NCBI GenBank assembly: GCA_020137815.1
Contig: CM035356.1
Location: 4,288,856-4,352,855, forward strand
Length of the DNA stretch: 64,000 nucleotides
Reading direction: 5' to 3'
Source of the DNA: Hormiphora californensis
Lineage: Eukaryota; Ctenophora; Tentaculata; Cydippida; Pleurobrachiidae
Shown: piece after piece, positions 38,882 through 50,672 of the stretch
Layout: each line of letters starts with the position of its first letter
How positions within the stretch are numbered: position 1 is the stretch's first letter
Notes under the pieces: generated by a model
Told to the model about the DNA's origin: nothing
The model's input: the letters and a program-made list of their open reading frames with translations, nothing else
Databases searched by the model: none
Made by a program: the position numbers and the translations under genes

Positions 38882-39606
38882 CTAAAAACAGACTCTTAGT
38901 GCAGTCAAGAGTTCTGGTACAGGCTTTGTGTACCGTTCAAAGTCCTGTATTTCCCTGTTCCTCTTCGTTAAATTATCGTCTCTCCTCGGGGTCTGGTGGT
39001 TAGTGTGTTGTCCAGTTTCCGGATTGGCTGCTGTCTGTTCCTCTGGGGTAGTGTTTAATTGTTGTCCTTGTTGCCTTCTAAATTTAGACACCACCGTTCG
39101 CAGGTCGCTCTGCAGTGCTAAGATGAGGTCTCTTTTTATTTCGTCCTTCCACTCTTGTACTGTGTCTGGCTGGAGATTCCCATTTATTGTTGTTGCTGCA
39201 GCTGTGATGCTAGTGCGAGTACTGCTTTTGTTAACTTGCTTCGCCTTGGTAGTCGCTGCGTTGACCTCTGTCTGCAAATCTGGAACGTTTCTATTGCCTT
39301 CTCTGTGTTTAGCTCCCCGTAAACAACTTCCGAAATTCCTTTTCTCCAAGTTCGGTGTATTTTTCGGGTTTTAGTAAGGAGTTGGTTTACCAGTCTGGTT
39401 TCCTGAGGAGTTTCCCTTCTGACGAGGTAGTCGTCCATAGGAGTTGACCTCTTGGCTACCTGTTGTGTATACTGATAGCTGGACTCCAGGTCGTTCTCCA
39501 CAATCTTCGTCAGTACCCGGTTGATGTGTGCTTCCGATTCGGGCCATTGACAATCATGACAAGTTAACACAAATGTTGCCACGTAGTTTGTTCGTGTGTT
39601 CTCCAT
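38882..39606 (-). CDS. Two overlapping ORFs near the 3' end of the LTR element
   Basis: ORF 39606-39184 (MENTRTNYVATFVL..., with TCHDCQWPESEAHINRVL) and ORF 39349-38882 (...EVNAATTKAKQVNK..., then VQEWKDEIKRDLILALQSDL) overlap by about 165 nt in different frames. The second half of the first and the beginning of the second look low in complexity, so a frameshift near 39290-39320 could make them one protein of about 240 codons, or a programmed shift could be used. Helical, charged, Gln/Asn-rich; no enzyme motif. Possibly a Gag-like structural protein, but I do not recognise a family. Confidence 0.45.
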
Positions 39607-39626
39607 GTTTTACTCGTTCTAGAAGA

Positions 39627-39772
39627 GGAGAGGGAGCATGATTTTATCGTCTCCATGCAGTGGACAGGGCATGGTTTTATAGTCCCCATGCAGCGGACAG
39701 GGCATGGTTTTATAGTCCCCATGCGTCGGACAGAGCATGGTTTTATAGTCCCCATGCGTCGGACGGGTCATG
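39627..39772. repeat. 33-bp tandem repeat, four copies
   Basis: The unit contains 'gtccccatgcagcggacagg' and 'gcatggttttata'. It lies at the upstream side of the ORF at 39606, so it would be the leader of that ORF on the minus strand. Confidence 0.9.
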
Positions 39773-39779
39773 TGATTGT

Positions 39780-41398
39780 ATAATCAGATGACGAGTGTAT
39801 AATCAGATGACGAGGTTCCCCGATGATTCGTAGTGTTCTTTTCGATGTGTTCCGGACAGGGTTGCCAGCCAGAATTACAACACGACAAATTAATTAATTA
39901 ATTTACTGTTCACATGACTTCGTATCATTATGTCGGTCTGTCATACGATCTCAGATTCTCACTTTGTTATGGTGATGGAAACTAGTGTCAATTGAGTTAC
40001 TAACTTATTTTTTGATATTTAGTGATAATTTTAGGATTTTAGGATTTGTGGTGTTGTGTTATTGCATGGTGTATTTGAAAAGTTTGATGAAATACTAAGA
40101 TGACTCAATGCTAGTTGAGTTGGGAGGTTCGTGATATTAGTTCAAAATTAGGCTGAAGTTTGATTGTGAAACCTCAAAATTATTTTAAATTCGTTGATCT
40201 CGACAGCGGTTGAATTAATAAATGTAATTTTATTGCATTTAATTGAGCGCTTGTTTTTCTTAATATCTTTGTTGGGTCGTGCCGCGTTACCAAGTTGTGT
40301 TATGTAGGTTAATTAGTAGGTTAAATAACTTTATTTTTCATGTGTAGTTAATGCTATTAAAGATTAAACAAGTCCATGCGTGCGGTATTCTGTCGGTATA
40401 TCCTGTGCCTATGTTAATTGTCATGATTTTGTATAATCAAAGCCAAGTTCTTGTGCCAATTTTTTGGGCGGTATTTACGAATATTTGCAAGGGATTTAGT
40501 ATTTTATGTTAATGCTAGGTGTGTAAGTCAGCTGTAAGCAGTATAGGCCGAATCGGGCAGTATAATAGTGGGCCTTGGTGCATCAATGTTTTTATTGGAC
40601 TGCGTGGTATAGTTCAAAATGTGCGATATTAGTGGGTTACGACGTCTAGTGAAAGTTATAGCTACCGAAAAATTTATTCGAGAATTAGCAGAGCGTTGCT
40701 TGTTGTATATTACAAATGTTAATAAGTTAATTTTTTTATTTCATCCCGGGTGGCCGTGGGGTGCTCTCGACCCATAATGCAGTGTGATTACGTAATAGTT
40801 TAATTGCAGGGCATTGTGATATGTACCAACGTTGGATTTTATATTTGATAATTAAAAGTGTGATAATTAAAAGTATGTATTTTTCAACATTGTTGCCAGT
40901 GATAGTAATAAATAAGTGATTGAGTACGGTACCATGATTTATAATTAGGGTATTCATAGCCAGAGTGATCAGTTCCAACGAGAATTCCCATCATGGTAAA
41001 AATAAAACGGGCTGGCCAGCCAAAGTTTCCGGACTCAAATCTTAAGTGTTCAGCGCTGAAGTGCCTCGAGGTTATAAAGGTACATCGATAATAATTGCAA
41101 ACATTATTAATTGTAAATAATTGTAAATAGTATTAATTGTAAATAGTATTGATTGTAAATAGTATTGATTGTAAATAGTATTGATTGTAATAGATTGCCC
41201 TGTGTCCAGTGTTCCAGTGTGATGCCCAGTGCGTGCGTGCGAAGTGTGCACAGCTTCCGGAAGCGTCCCCCAGTGTGGTGCCCTCAGTGGTGAATTAGTA
41301 TTATTTATTAAGTATAATTAAGTAGATAATAATCAAGTTTATGATAGTTAATTGTGTAATAATTAAGTGTATAATAATCAAGAGTATATAGTAATATT
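39780..41398. other. AT-rich non-coding interior of the LTR element
   Basis: No exon is supported. A short 18-bp tandem repeat ('aatagtattgattgta') runs at about 41115-41190. Confidence 0.4.
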
Positions 41399-41513
41399 AT
41401 GCCAAAAACTAAATGAAATTAGTTGGCTGGAAAGGTGACCACTTTTGTTGTCAAACTGACAACTTTGCCGTCTCCGGGTTTTTTTTCATCATCATATCCC
41501 TCTCTGATCACTA

Positions 41514-41581
<68 letters not shown>

Positions 41582-42658
41582 TTCCCTCTCTTTCCGTAAC
41601 CCGGGCCGGGCAAAGGTGTCAGTTTGACAACAAAAGTGGTCACCTTTCCAGCCAACTAATTTCATTTAGTTTTTGGCATAATTTAGGTTCATTTTTGGTA
41701 TTTTCTGATGTAAAATACGATGTTAGACATGTCTGGACGTAGCAGAACTTGTAAAGACCGTCAGGAATCGCTAAAGTACGAAAATTTCAATTTTGACGTC
41801 ATTATGACGTCATAGCGTGACGTCATGACGTTATAACGTCATGCTAGTGAAAAATTATTATCAGGCTCATCTAGATAAAGATGCTGACTAAGTTTGAGAT
41901 CGATTGGACAAGATTTGACGTCGCTATGGCGAAAAACGCACTATCGTCATATCTATTTTATACAGTCTTTAAAACTTCAGACGCGATTTAAGACCCTTGG
42001 AAATAGAGTTTCACAAATTCGCGATATAGTTTCTGAAAGTTTAGACGATTATCTTTCATGAGTGTGGTCTCCATTTTTCAATCAGAAGCCGTCTTCAGGG
42101 TGTAAATTGAGCTCAAAGAAGTTTGGTTGATTTTGAAAATGTCTTAACTTTATGACAGTTTTTTAGGACGTTCTGGTTGGACCTAGAACATGAAAACCGT
42201 CCAATAACACAATTCAAACGATTATCTTTCGAATGCAACAAACGAGAAGTGTCTACCTCTTGTAGTTTTTCCAGAAAATTGTCTGCAAATTGTGTAAAAA
42301 AGCGTCTATCTATATATATATGGATGTATATATAAAAGGGATAATGTTGGTAGAACCATCATTCTCGTGCGAGGGTAGGTGGATGTATATATATATAGAC
42401 CCGGGACATTTATTGCTTTTTTCACCATATCATAACTCTAAAACTAAAAGAGATAGAGACTTGATCTTTTGAACTCCAGTAGATCTAGTCTACGTGACAC
42501 TGTATACCAAATTTTAGACCGATTGGTGCAGTGGGGGCCTCGCTATGGGCGTCGCAAAATGCCATTTTTGGCTAAAAACTGAAAAAACTTATTACTGCTT
42601 TCTGGCACGCGCGGCTGGGGGGTGGTGGTCACCTTTGCGCTTGCCAGCGCAGTGATTA
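41399..42658 (+). repeat. Dispersed repeat 'A', copy 2, nested in the LTR element
   Basis: About 1.26 kb colinear with 24419-25750. It has the same opening foldback (arms about 41399-41480 and about 41598-41680), a shorter (CT)n centre (41517-41590), the same unique body and the same end, 'cttgccagcgcagtgatt'. A short unshared stretch (about 42318-42385) contains 'ggatgtatatat' twice. The presence of the same unit in two unrelated contexts shows it is mobile. Confidence 0.88.
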
Positions 42659-42659
42659 A

Positions 42660-45600
42660 TCGGGTGTAATTAGCGCTATTATTTAAGAATTATTATGATA
42701 GTAATTAGTAATTAGTATTTTATTTCCGTACGCGTACGTGTTATCGGTCGACCAGAGTTGTATTAATTCAAGTTTTATTATTTTATTATTTTTTTTTTCT
42801 CTAACCCTTTTTCCTTGTCTGCTGTTTCCTTTCAATCGCTGTGTATAGTTAATTTATTAGTTATTTTTTCATGCCCAAGTGTCTGCTTTGTTAATATTAT
42901 TTGTCAAAATTAGCCATATTGATTCATTGATTCATTGATTATAAATTAAAATAAAGACCTTTTGAATTATAGTTTCGCCCATGTGTTATCTAAATCGCCA
43001 TTATTGATTTAAAAGTTTTTCGAAATAAATTTTATATTGCCCGTTTTAAAATTGTTTTTAAATAATGTTCCCCCAATACTTCATGCTTAGAGCTCTGCCA
43101 CATCTCCAACACATGAGTGGCTGAGGATGAGTAGTATTTGAATATGTTCAAGATTGGAGGCCATTATGTTAGTATGCTAGTAATTAGTTAGAAAATATTA
43201 AGCTGTCTGGTTTGATATGTATTATTCAACTGCCTGATTGTAATAATTATTATAATTGTTTTGGCTTAGTATAATTAAGATAAAGATAAAAGATATGATT
43301 TTCTATTTTGATTAATATTAAGAATTCCTTTTGATATAATGATTATGCAACATACTATTAGCCATTAGTATAAATTATAATCATGTTGTAGGACGAGAGT
43401 TGACAAGCTTTGATTAGGGTTATGATCAAGATTAAGATTAAGCTTACGGTTTTGGATTTATGCAAATTGTAGCATATTAGTTTAGTATTAGCAGGGATAT
43501 CAATCTTTGCGATGGAGCCCTATTGATTCGGCTGTATAAGGTTGTCTCGGTTTGCCTTTCCATTTTAGGCCCTTCCAACAAGGAATTACTACATTAGAGA
43601 TGCGATTGCTTTCAGTGGGAATATCAATTGCGGTTTCGGATGAATGGCCTGATATTTTTCCTAAGAAATCTAACCAATGTGGTGCCAAATGACGCAAAAG
43701 AATGGCTACATCTGGCTGAAGCCTTTGTGCCAGATTAATGTTTTCATAAGGATCTTGTTCTACAAAGTATTTTGAATTGCTAACAGTTTCTGTGCTGCGT
43801 ATATCAAATGTCATTGTAAATAGTTGGCCATTATCTATGTTTGTAAGAACCCATAATAGAACACTTGTGAAGTATTTTAGGAAGGTACCCCTACGATACC
43901 TCACGTTTTCATAGCTTTTAGTATCTACTAGGCCAAAGCAGCGTTTATTGACGCAGACTGCTGTAAATATTATGGCCCAGGCATAGTTACTCAGCCCTCC
44001 AAATTGATTAGTGGTAACGGGTGTTTGATGGGGTCCTGTAAGACGTAAATGTATGACTCGTTTGCTAAACTTTTACTAACAAGTTGAAATGAGTTCCTGT
44101 CTTATCTAGGTAGGTAGAAGGGCCCTAAACTTATTAGTACTATGAGGCACAACGTTTAGAAAGCAATGGCTATTATATTTGAAGCAAAATTGTATGAATT
44201 ACATGGTTCGAGTATGCTCTTGATGCTCGTTCCAAAGTGGTCTGGGTAATCATTTCTATAAGGCCAATAAAAGTCAAAAGTGTGCGGCTTAAAATGCTTG
44301 TCTGATTGATTTTATTATTGTATCGCTTCAAATTTTACTGTTTTTCGGCAGATTGATATGATAAAAGTTCTGATAATATTTTGATATAATTATATTTCAA
44401 TGTGCAGTGTGATTGTAATAGTGTGTCGGGCAAGCAATTAAATTAAAATTCTCCAATTTTTCACTAGATAGAATTTATGCAGCTTATGGGAAGTTATAAA
44501 GCGTATTTTATACAAAAATTATCAATTTGGCCGTATTGATTAAGAGTTTCCGGTATCGTGGTTTGTGGTATATTGATCTGGCGTGAGGACAGTGAGAGAG
44601 TCGCGTGCAGTGAGAGTGTTTATGTCAAATCATTACTTTTCGGTTAAGTGCCAAGCTTGTCTAAGAGTTCGTATTGTATTGTTAGTGAATTATAATATAA
44701 TGTAAGTATGCTTATTAAGAATGTGTGTGTTTGTTCGCTAGATTGTTTTCTGATACTAGTTCTCTACTCCCTGTTAAATTTGAATAGGATTCTAATTGTG
44801 GGTAATTTGGTAAAGCCAAGGTAAGTAGTTATTTTATGTAACCTATTTAGTGAGAACGGCCAGTTGTGAATAGAGTTTGGACGTGTTTCATGTATTTTGT
44901 TAGTTAGTCATTTATGACTTACAAGTAACGGGACTAGGTGCTAGTACTAAGGACTAAGGTGCTAGTTAGTTGTGAGTTCACGGGCATCTAGAATATTACA
45001 TGGCCTTGCAATGATAGAACTTGGGTTTCTGAAAATGATCTACTGAATTTTGGTCAATTTTATTACATATCAATAGTTGATATTGACTCATTTGTTCCTA
45101 GATCATAGTGCAGTTTTATTAGTAAGATTATCAAATTTTCAATACCTGTTCACAGGTCATGGTAGATATGCAGTGTGTGACGTTATGTAGTTGGTAAGAT
45201 ATCGCTACATGCTTGATCTGTGTGTAATTTGGTTGTTGCTATTGGTTATTTAGTGCAGTGGTTTTCATGTTGTGTTCAGTAACTACTTGGCAATGATTAT
45301 GTGTTTAATTCGGTGGAAATGGATCATGGCCTACTACTAGTCATTGTTCGTTTATAGTGCACAGTGTGTCAATCGCTACCGTGTGATTTTTGTATTTTAT
45401 CGGAAGTGACCAGTTTTTATGTGTAAGTAAATTAGACAGTTGTGTATGTTAGGAAATATGTTTTAGGTGCCATGCTTGGTTGTCTTGCCTAATCTAGTGG
45501 TGTTCTACCTTTGTGGATTAACGATGATCTAGTCAATTGTTTGAAACTACCGTGATGTAATGCTGTGATGGATATAGATTTTCCCATCGTGATCTTAGGT

Positions 45601-45693
45601 TCTGAGCTAGGTTGATTGGCATATGTACCTTATATTGTTCTCGTTTCTGTTTTATTGTTGGCGAAACACTGCTTTCCTATTCTCCCAGTAGAC
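42660..45693. other. AT-rich interior of the LTR element
   Basis: Mostly non-coding. A 134-codon minus-strand ORF at 43500-43904 (MRYRRGTFLKYFTS..., with PYENINLAQRLQPDVAILLR) is the only sizeable frame and is listed separately. No reverse transcriptase blocks (YXDD, LPQG) were found in either direction. Confidence 0.4.
43500..43904 (-). CDS. Unrecognised 134-codon ORF in the LTR element
   Basis: Sense orientation relative to the element. The N-terminus is basic/hydrophobic, the rest mixed, with no repeat character (DPYENINLAQRLQPDVAIL, then LAPHWLDFLGKISGH). No motif is recognised. In an AT-rich setting an open frame of this size with normal amino-acid composition is noteworthy but not proof of a gene. 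Confidence 0.35.
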   Translation of the reverse strand: MRYRRGTFLKYFTSVLLWVLTNIDNGQLFTMTFDIRSTETVSNSKYFVEQDPYENINLAQRLQPDVAILLRHLAPHWLDFLGKISGHSSETAIDIPTESNRISNVVIPCWKGLKWKGKPRQPYTAESIGLHRKD

Positions 45694-45694
45694 G

Positions 45695-46480
45695 ATGGAC
45701 ACGCCGGCAGGGAGTTCCGAAAAGCCGTTTACGGATAAGGGTTCTAAGACATTAGTGCCTTCAGAGCTAAATTTACTGGTCCTAGCTGTGGACAGAGTGG
45801 AAAGAGCACAGACGGCATTTTCATATGCTTGTGTGACAGACTATACCATGGACCAGCTCAACAATCTTCTGGGGCAGCACGTTGTAAGGAATGTTAGTTT
45901 CAGCCAACCGGGCGGCTCAAGAAGAAGGACTCTAACAGTGGCGGAGGTACTCAATCGTGCTTTCATTGACCATTTTCAATTGGGTTATGGACTTCGTCCT
46001 GCCCCTTCAAATGCTCGATTAATCAGAAAGATAGACATTTTCCTGGCAATACCGAGAGGTGGAATGCTGTCTCTGGTCAAATGTGAGAATGTATTGGTTG
46101 GTATCGCACTCCAGAAATATAGGGACGAGTTGATGGGGTCAGCTGGTGACCCAAATCTGTCCCCAAAACGACGAAAGAAACTCAGCAATAAATTTACCAC
46201 CGTCCAGAGGACGGATAGGCCGGCTGGTAAAAAGTTTCTTATGGAGTTCTGCCTTAGAAACAATATAACCGAGGACACAACGCTGGCTGACCTTGAAGAA
46301 AGATGCAAGGTGGCTGTTGTTCTCTTGGATAATAATGATTATATTGAGCATATATCAGCGAATATTATCAGAAGGGGCTATGGGATTGTCACAATCTTAC
46401 AAGGCGAAGGACAGATGTACCTAGTTACTAAATTTAAAGGGCTTTGTCGTGTCGACACTCCCAAGCCTCGGGCGGAATAA
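45695..46480 (+). CDS. 261-codon ORF antisense to the LTR element, function unknown
   Basis: ATG at 45695 (MDTPAGSSEKPF...) to TAA at 46480, by far the longest non-repetitive frame in the region. Composition is that of a soluble globular protein with a Lys/Arg-rich segment (LSPKRRKKLSNK, about residues 153-164). Segments such as TVAEVLNRAFIDHF, RKIDIFLAIPRGG and IRRGYGIVTILQGEGQMYLV look like real folded-protein sequence. Just before the ATG is a good acceptor (tattctcccag), so the 5' UTR may be spliced. It is opposite in strand to the zinc-knuckle ORF and polypurine tract. I do not recognise a family. It may be a captured host gene, an accessory protein expressed from an antisense promoter, or the remains of an older element. 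GC content is visibly higher than in the flanks. Confidence 0.6.
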   Translation: MDTPAGSSEKPFTDKGSKTLVPSELNLLVLAVDRVERAQTAFSYACVTDYTMDQLNNLLGQHVVRNVSFSQPGGSRRRTLTVAEVLNRAFIDHFQLGYGLRPAPSNARLIRKIDIFLAIPRGGMLSLVKCENVLVGIALQKYRDELMGSAGDPNLSPKRRKKLSNKFTTVQRTDRPAGKKFLMEFCLRNNITEDTTLADLEERCKVAVVLLDNNDYIEHISANIIRRGYGIVTILQGEGQMYLVTKFKGLCRVDTPKPRAE

Positions 46481-49400
46481 GCTGTGCGGACGCTACTATG
46501 AAAGCAGCTCTGTACCCGTGTATTTCAGAAGTATCGTCTAGTTGTATGTGACCAGAAATTTTGTGGTATCTCAAAAGGCTGGTGTCTGTATTGAACGGAT
46601 TGATTAGCATTGGTCTCAGTGTATAGGTGTCTTTGTAACGGTGTGGGTCTAGTAAGGGATAAGTTATCCGAAGTATTTTTCTGAGTGTTCTTGGTGTTTT
46701 TGGGACTGTGAAGACTTGTGAGCGATGGATTGCTGGCCATGGGAAGCATGTGAGAGGATGTGTGGTTATTCAACGGTGGTCTCAAGGATCTAATGGAGGA
46801 CGGTGCTCTTGTTCGATGAAGTGGCTATTTTAATCATTGATGTGAGTAGTGGAATATATCGTGGTTGGGAATTTAGGCTATTGTGACGTCAAGAAGGTTC
46901 TCAACTGTTTTCTACTGGTTCTGATCGATAAGGAATGCTTCAGTATTGAGCGATAAAGCTATAGATCTGGGTGGTTCAATATGTACAGTGTAATGGCGAC
47001 AAGGTGGTACTTGTTATACTTTTTTAACTAAGTGTTTTGTTTATATTAATTTTTGATCTAGATATTGCGAATGGAGATTCTACAATTAGGCCGAGTATGC
47101 TGGACTACGAGAAGATATCCCCGGTTTTCTCAAGGATACCCAACTGTCTCTTAAAAGGAAAGTGAGTAACACACGTGTGAGTGTGACTTTTTGCTCAAGC
47201 ACTCGTTGGGTGATCTCTCAGATTGATTATCCTATTTTGTGTTAATACGGGCGACAATGAACCATTGGTTTCCACAACCAATGAGTAGTGCTCTAAGTGG
47301 TCGTGGTAATTGTTATGAGATCTAGAAGCCACATTTATTTGGACAGTGAGATGATCTATTGGTGTTTGAATTATTCAAAATAATGTGTGTAATTAGTGCA
47401 GCTATTGCGAGGTTTATATTTTTGTGTTATAGCCATGAAAGTACCATGTAGTTTGAATTATCTAATTGCTTTAATTTTTGTTGTTCCCAGACTTTGTATA
47501 ATTTTAATTAAATTTTGTTTATCTTGACTTGCGAATGGACCAAGTTTCTCAATTAGGCCATAAAATTCAGGTGCCGAATTTTCCTAACGGGTTTAAAGCT
47601 GTATACAATTATACACGTGCAATTAGGGTGTAATTTATATTTCAAGGTATCTAAAATCGAGTTAGTGAATTGTTGTCTAAATGTACTAGAATTGTATTGT
47701 TATTGGTTAAGATTATGTTAAAACTATGTTTGACATATTTAGTCATGTGTATTTTTAGTCCAAAGGATAGCTGAATATTATTGAAGCTGTTTTAATTGCA
47801 GTAAGGGATGCTTTCTACGATAGAGTTAACCGTTAAAGTTCAGACAATGTTCCTTCCCTCCGACCTAAGTTGTTACTACGTAAGGGAGTACTATACTGAA
47901 TACAAAAGTTTTAGTCTAAGGATTATTTTCTTAATTAGATGATGGTCTCATCGCTATAATGATGGTACGAATATAAATACCTAATATTTGGAATTTAATA
48001 TTCTAATCCAAAACATTTATGTCCTTACTACTTTTAGGTATAAGATGAGTAGACTTGATAGGAACAATCGTCTGTTTGGTACTAGTGATATAGTGATGAT
48101 CAGGGTTTTTTTTTAATGTAACACGTGATCCTGTGATATTTAAAGTGTAACGTATATAAATGCACATTAACAGGTGACCAATCCCGAACTTACTAAAATC
48201 CTTAAAATATGATTATATGAAATGAATATTCACTGCATGTAATGGAACCGATTGGCTTAAATTGATTGGTTTGAACTAATCTCAGCGTTTGAACTAATCT
48301 CAGTGTTCTAGATGATCCCTCATTATGTGAGATAATGAATATGCTATGACTAACTAGCTCTGGCCCGTGCACGTGTTTATTTATTTTATTTTGCTAGTGA
48401 CTCAAGCTAATTTGGTGTTGTCAATATGATCTCAACTATCTCAGGAGGGTGTTCTTTACAATTGCAGGTGTAGTCAATTAGCAGATCAACTGGTTATATT
48501 AATCTCTCTAAGTACAATGGTGCGTTAGTTTTTATAGTTAAAATGGTGACATCTCTCACTATGTTCATGGTTACATATATGTAAGTGGTGTGATTCCTTC
48601 CGGCTAACAATATTATTAAGGGCATTAGCACATTTTCAAGCGGGAGATTCGGTATAGAAGTTGCAATGAGAGTATAAAAATTCGTCAATTATTGTTAAAA
48701 TTAATTTAGGTGAAAATTAATGCAGGTATATTAATATTTTTGATAAACCGTAGCTTAGTGTGCTCAATATAGTATTTACGAAGTCTAAATAATTATTTAA
48801 TAATTGTATCTAATTACTTATATTCTTAATTTATATTCTGCTCAATGAAATTATCAAATTAATAGGCATGATTCTCGACATTCAAATTAGTGAAGAATTC
48901 GAGAAGAAAGAAGTGAAGAATTAAAATTCGAGAAATCTTGTAACCTAAAAGTAAAGTTCTGCTTAGTGAAATTATTATATTGAAATAGGGTGGTTGTTGC
49001 CGAATGGTATTGTAAGTTAACAAACTAAAGGTTTATTTAGTGGACTTATTAGATTTACAATTATGGTTTTAGCAAATTGTTACAGTAAGTTAAAATTAAA
49101 GTGCTGCCTAGTGAAATTATCAAATTGACAATCATGGTTTTCGATATTCGATTTGGTAAAGTGACGAGTCAGTGATTTGTAATTTCAAAAGTAAGATTTC
49201 AACTTGGACACGGCACGCCCATTATATTTGTTCACGTGCGTGACAGGCCTGCTACACAGGCAAAGTTTTGATATTATCATTTAATCGCGCAGGTAAAGTT
49301 TTCAACATTATAATTTCGCTTTACCAGTTGTAAAAAGAAATGTGGTTTGTTTATTAGTTCGTGTTTGCGCCAGTGTGTTCAGAACGAAGCTCCAGTTGGT

Positions 49401-49684
49401 TTGCGACCAACTTGGCGTAATTAATGGGTTTATCTCTAGATCTAATTATACTGAGTTGAATCTAGATTTTCACCGATGTTCTTTACGAGTGCCATGTCGT
49501 CTTTGTCAGAGGTTTCGCTGCTGTCTGTGTTTCCGATGGCTGGATTGATTATGGCATTTAGCCAAGCGATAGCTGCAGATAGCTGTAGCTGCATCGCTTC
49601 AACTGGTTGTGCGTGTTGTAGTAACTGGGTGGAATCTATATTGTTTCCCAGTTGCCAGTCGTTGTTTGATAGAGAAGATGATAG
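46481..49684. other. AT-rich interior of the LTR element
   Basis: No supported exon. 'aattatcaaattgacaat' and 'aaagtgctgcctagtgaaatt' words recur imperfectly around 48840-49130, suggesting old local duplications. Confidence 0.4.
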
Positions 49685-50461
49685 TCACAGTGATTTGTTC
49701 ATTCCTTGTCCATTACAGCTGTTGTTTCCATACTTATTCCTCTTCCCTTTGTAGGCATTTCTGATTATCTGCTGGTACTGCTGAATCCTCTTACTGGAAG
49801 AAAAGCAATCACTCATCCAGTGCCAACCACCACATTTTCTACAAGGCGAAGGTGGCTGTGGGCCGTTCTGTCTAATTCGGCAGTTTCTGGCAAGGTGACC
49901 TAACTTTCTGCAGGAGTAACATCTGTAATTTTTGTACGGGTTCCTGGGTTGCTCCTGTGATGGACCGGGTTGCCGTGCAGCTGTTGCTCGTGAGGTGCGA
50001 CTTCGGTTGTCATCACTCTCTTCCCCAATTAGAGCTAATTTAACTTCTTCCTGGGAATGTATGGGAGGTGTTTCCAGTAGTGCTAATTCCTCCTCTATGG
50101 TCGATAGCGTGTTGTGTCCACCCTCTGTGACGATGTCAGTACAATTGATAGGATCTTTAGAACTTGACGCTTCAGGAGAGCAAGGCATCAAGGAGAAGGT
50201 ATCAAAAGAAATGGGCAAAGGTGAGGTATCAAGAGTCATGGCTGTTTCCTCCCCTTCTTCCATAGCCGCAACGGAATGAATTTCTGCCTCGTTTATTTCC
50301 AACTTTGTAGCGCATTCTCGATGTGTGTCGCGAAATTTTGTATCTAACTGATTTTTTGGTAATTTTGGCCCCTCAGAATCATCTGCGATTTCAACAATTT
50401 TAGTGATAGCGCTATTACCCCCTCTAATTTGTGTGAACTGTGTGTGGGTTTTCTTTGACAT
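49685..50461 (-). CDS. Gag-like protein with two zinc knuckles (LTR element)
   Basis: 258 codons starting 211 nt inside the 5' LTR. The N-terminal two thirds is acidic and Ser/Glu-rich (EEELALLETPP, GEESDDNRSRTSR). The C-terminal part has CYSCRKLGHLARNC (CX2CX4HX4C, about residues 180-193) and a second, shorter CRKCGGWHWMSDC (CX2CX4HX4C, about 207-219), then a basic tail. CCHC knuckles of this kind bind nucleic acid in Gag nucleocapsid domains of retroelements. No capsid-like major homology region is evident upstream, so this may be a truncated Gag with only the nucleocapsid part. Confidence 0.8.
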   Translation of the reverse strand: MSKKTHTQFTQIRGGNSAITKIVEIADDSEGPKLPKNQLDTKFRDTHRECATKLEINEAEIHSVAAMEEGEETAMTLDTSPLPISFDTFSLMPCSPEASSSKDPINCTDIVTEGGHNTLSTIEEELALLETPPIHSQEEVKLALIGEESDDNRSRTSRATAARQPGPSQEQPRNPYKNYRCYSCRKLGHLARNCRIRQNGPQPPSPCRKCGGWHWMSDCFSSSKRIQQYQQIIRNAYKGKRNKYGNNSCNGQGMNKSL

Positions 50462-50654
50462 GACTTTTATCTGTACCCTAGTTCTTGGTAAAATGACTTT
50501 AAAACTTGTTTATTGTGTAACTAGGTCTGTCTTTACTTTACGAGTGTTTGTAAAATGTCCCTATCGTAGTTAGTTGTTAACCATCAAAGGACAAGTTCAA
50601 TATCACAATTATATTTACAAGTGTAGTCGGCAGTTATTGTGACAACACAAAAAC

Positions 50655-50672
50655 TACTGTTACAGCACCAGT
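50655..50672 (-). promoter_or_regulatory. Candidate primer binding site
   Basis: On the minus strand, right after the 5' LTR and a 2-bp spacer, the sequence is tggtgctgtaacag. A PBS normally starts TGG, complementary to a tRNA 3' CCA; the specific tRNA was not identified. Confidence 0.5.

Noticed and set aside
40993-41081. Another first-exon candidate (MVKIKRAGQPKFPD...) on the plus strand inside the LTR element
   Set aside because: Short, with two possible donors (GAG|GTTATA, AAG|GTACAT), no Ser-rich tail, and no relation in sequence to the dynein light chain first exons.
46525-46785. 86-codon minus-strand frame in the LTR element
   Set aside because: Low-complexity Asn/Thr/Pro/Ser-rich translation in AT-rich DNA with no upstream context; not distinguishable from chance.
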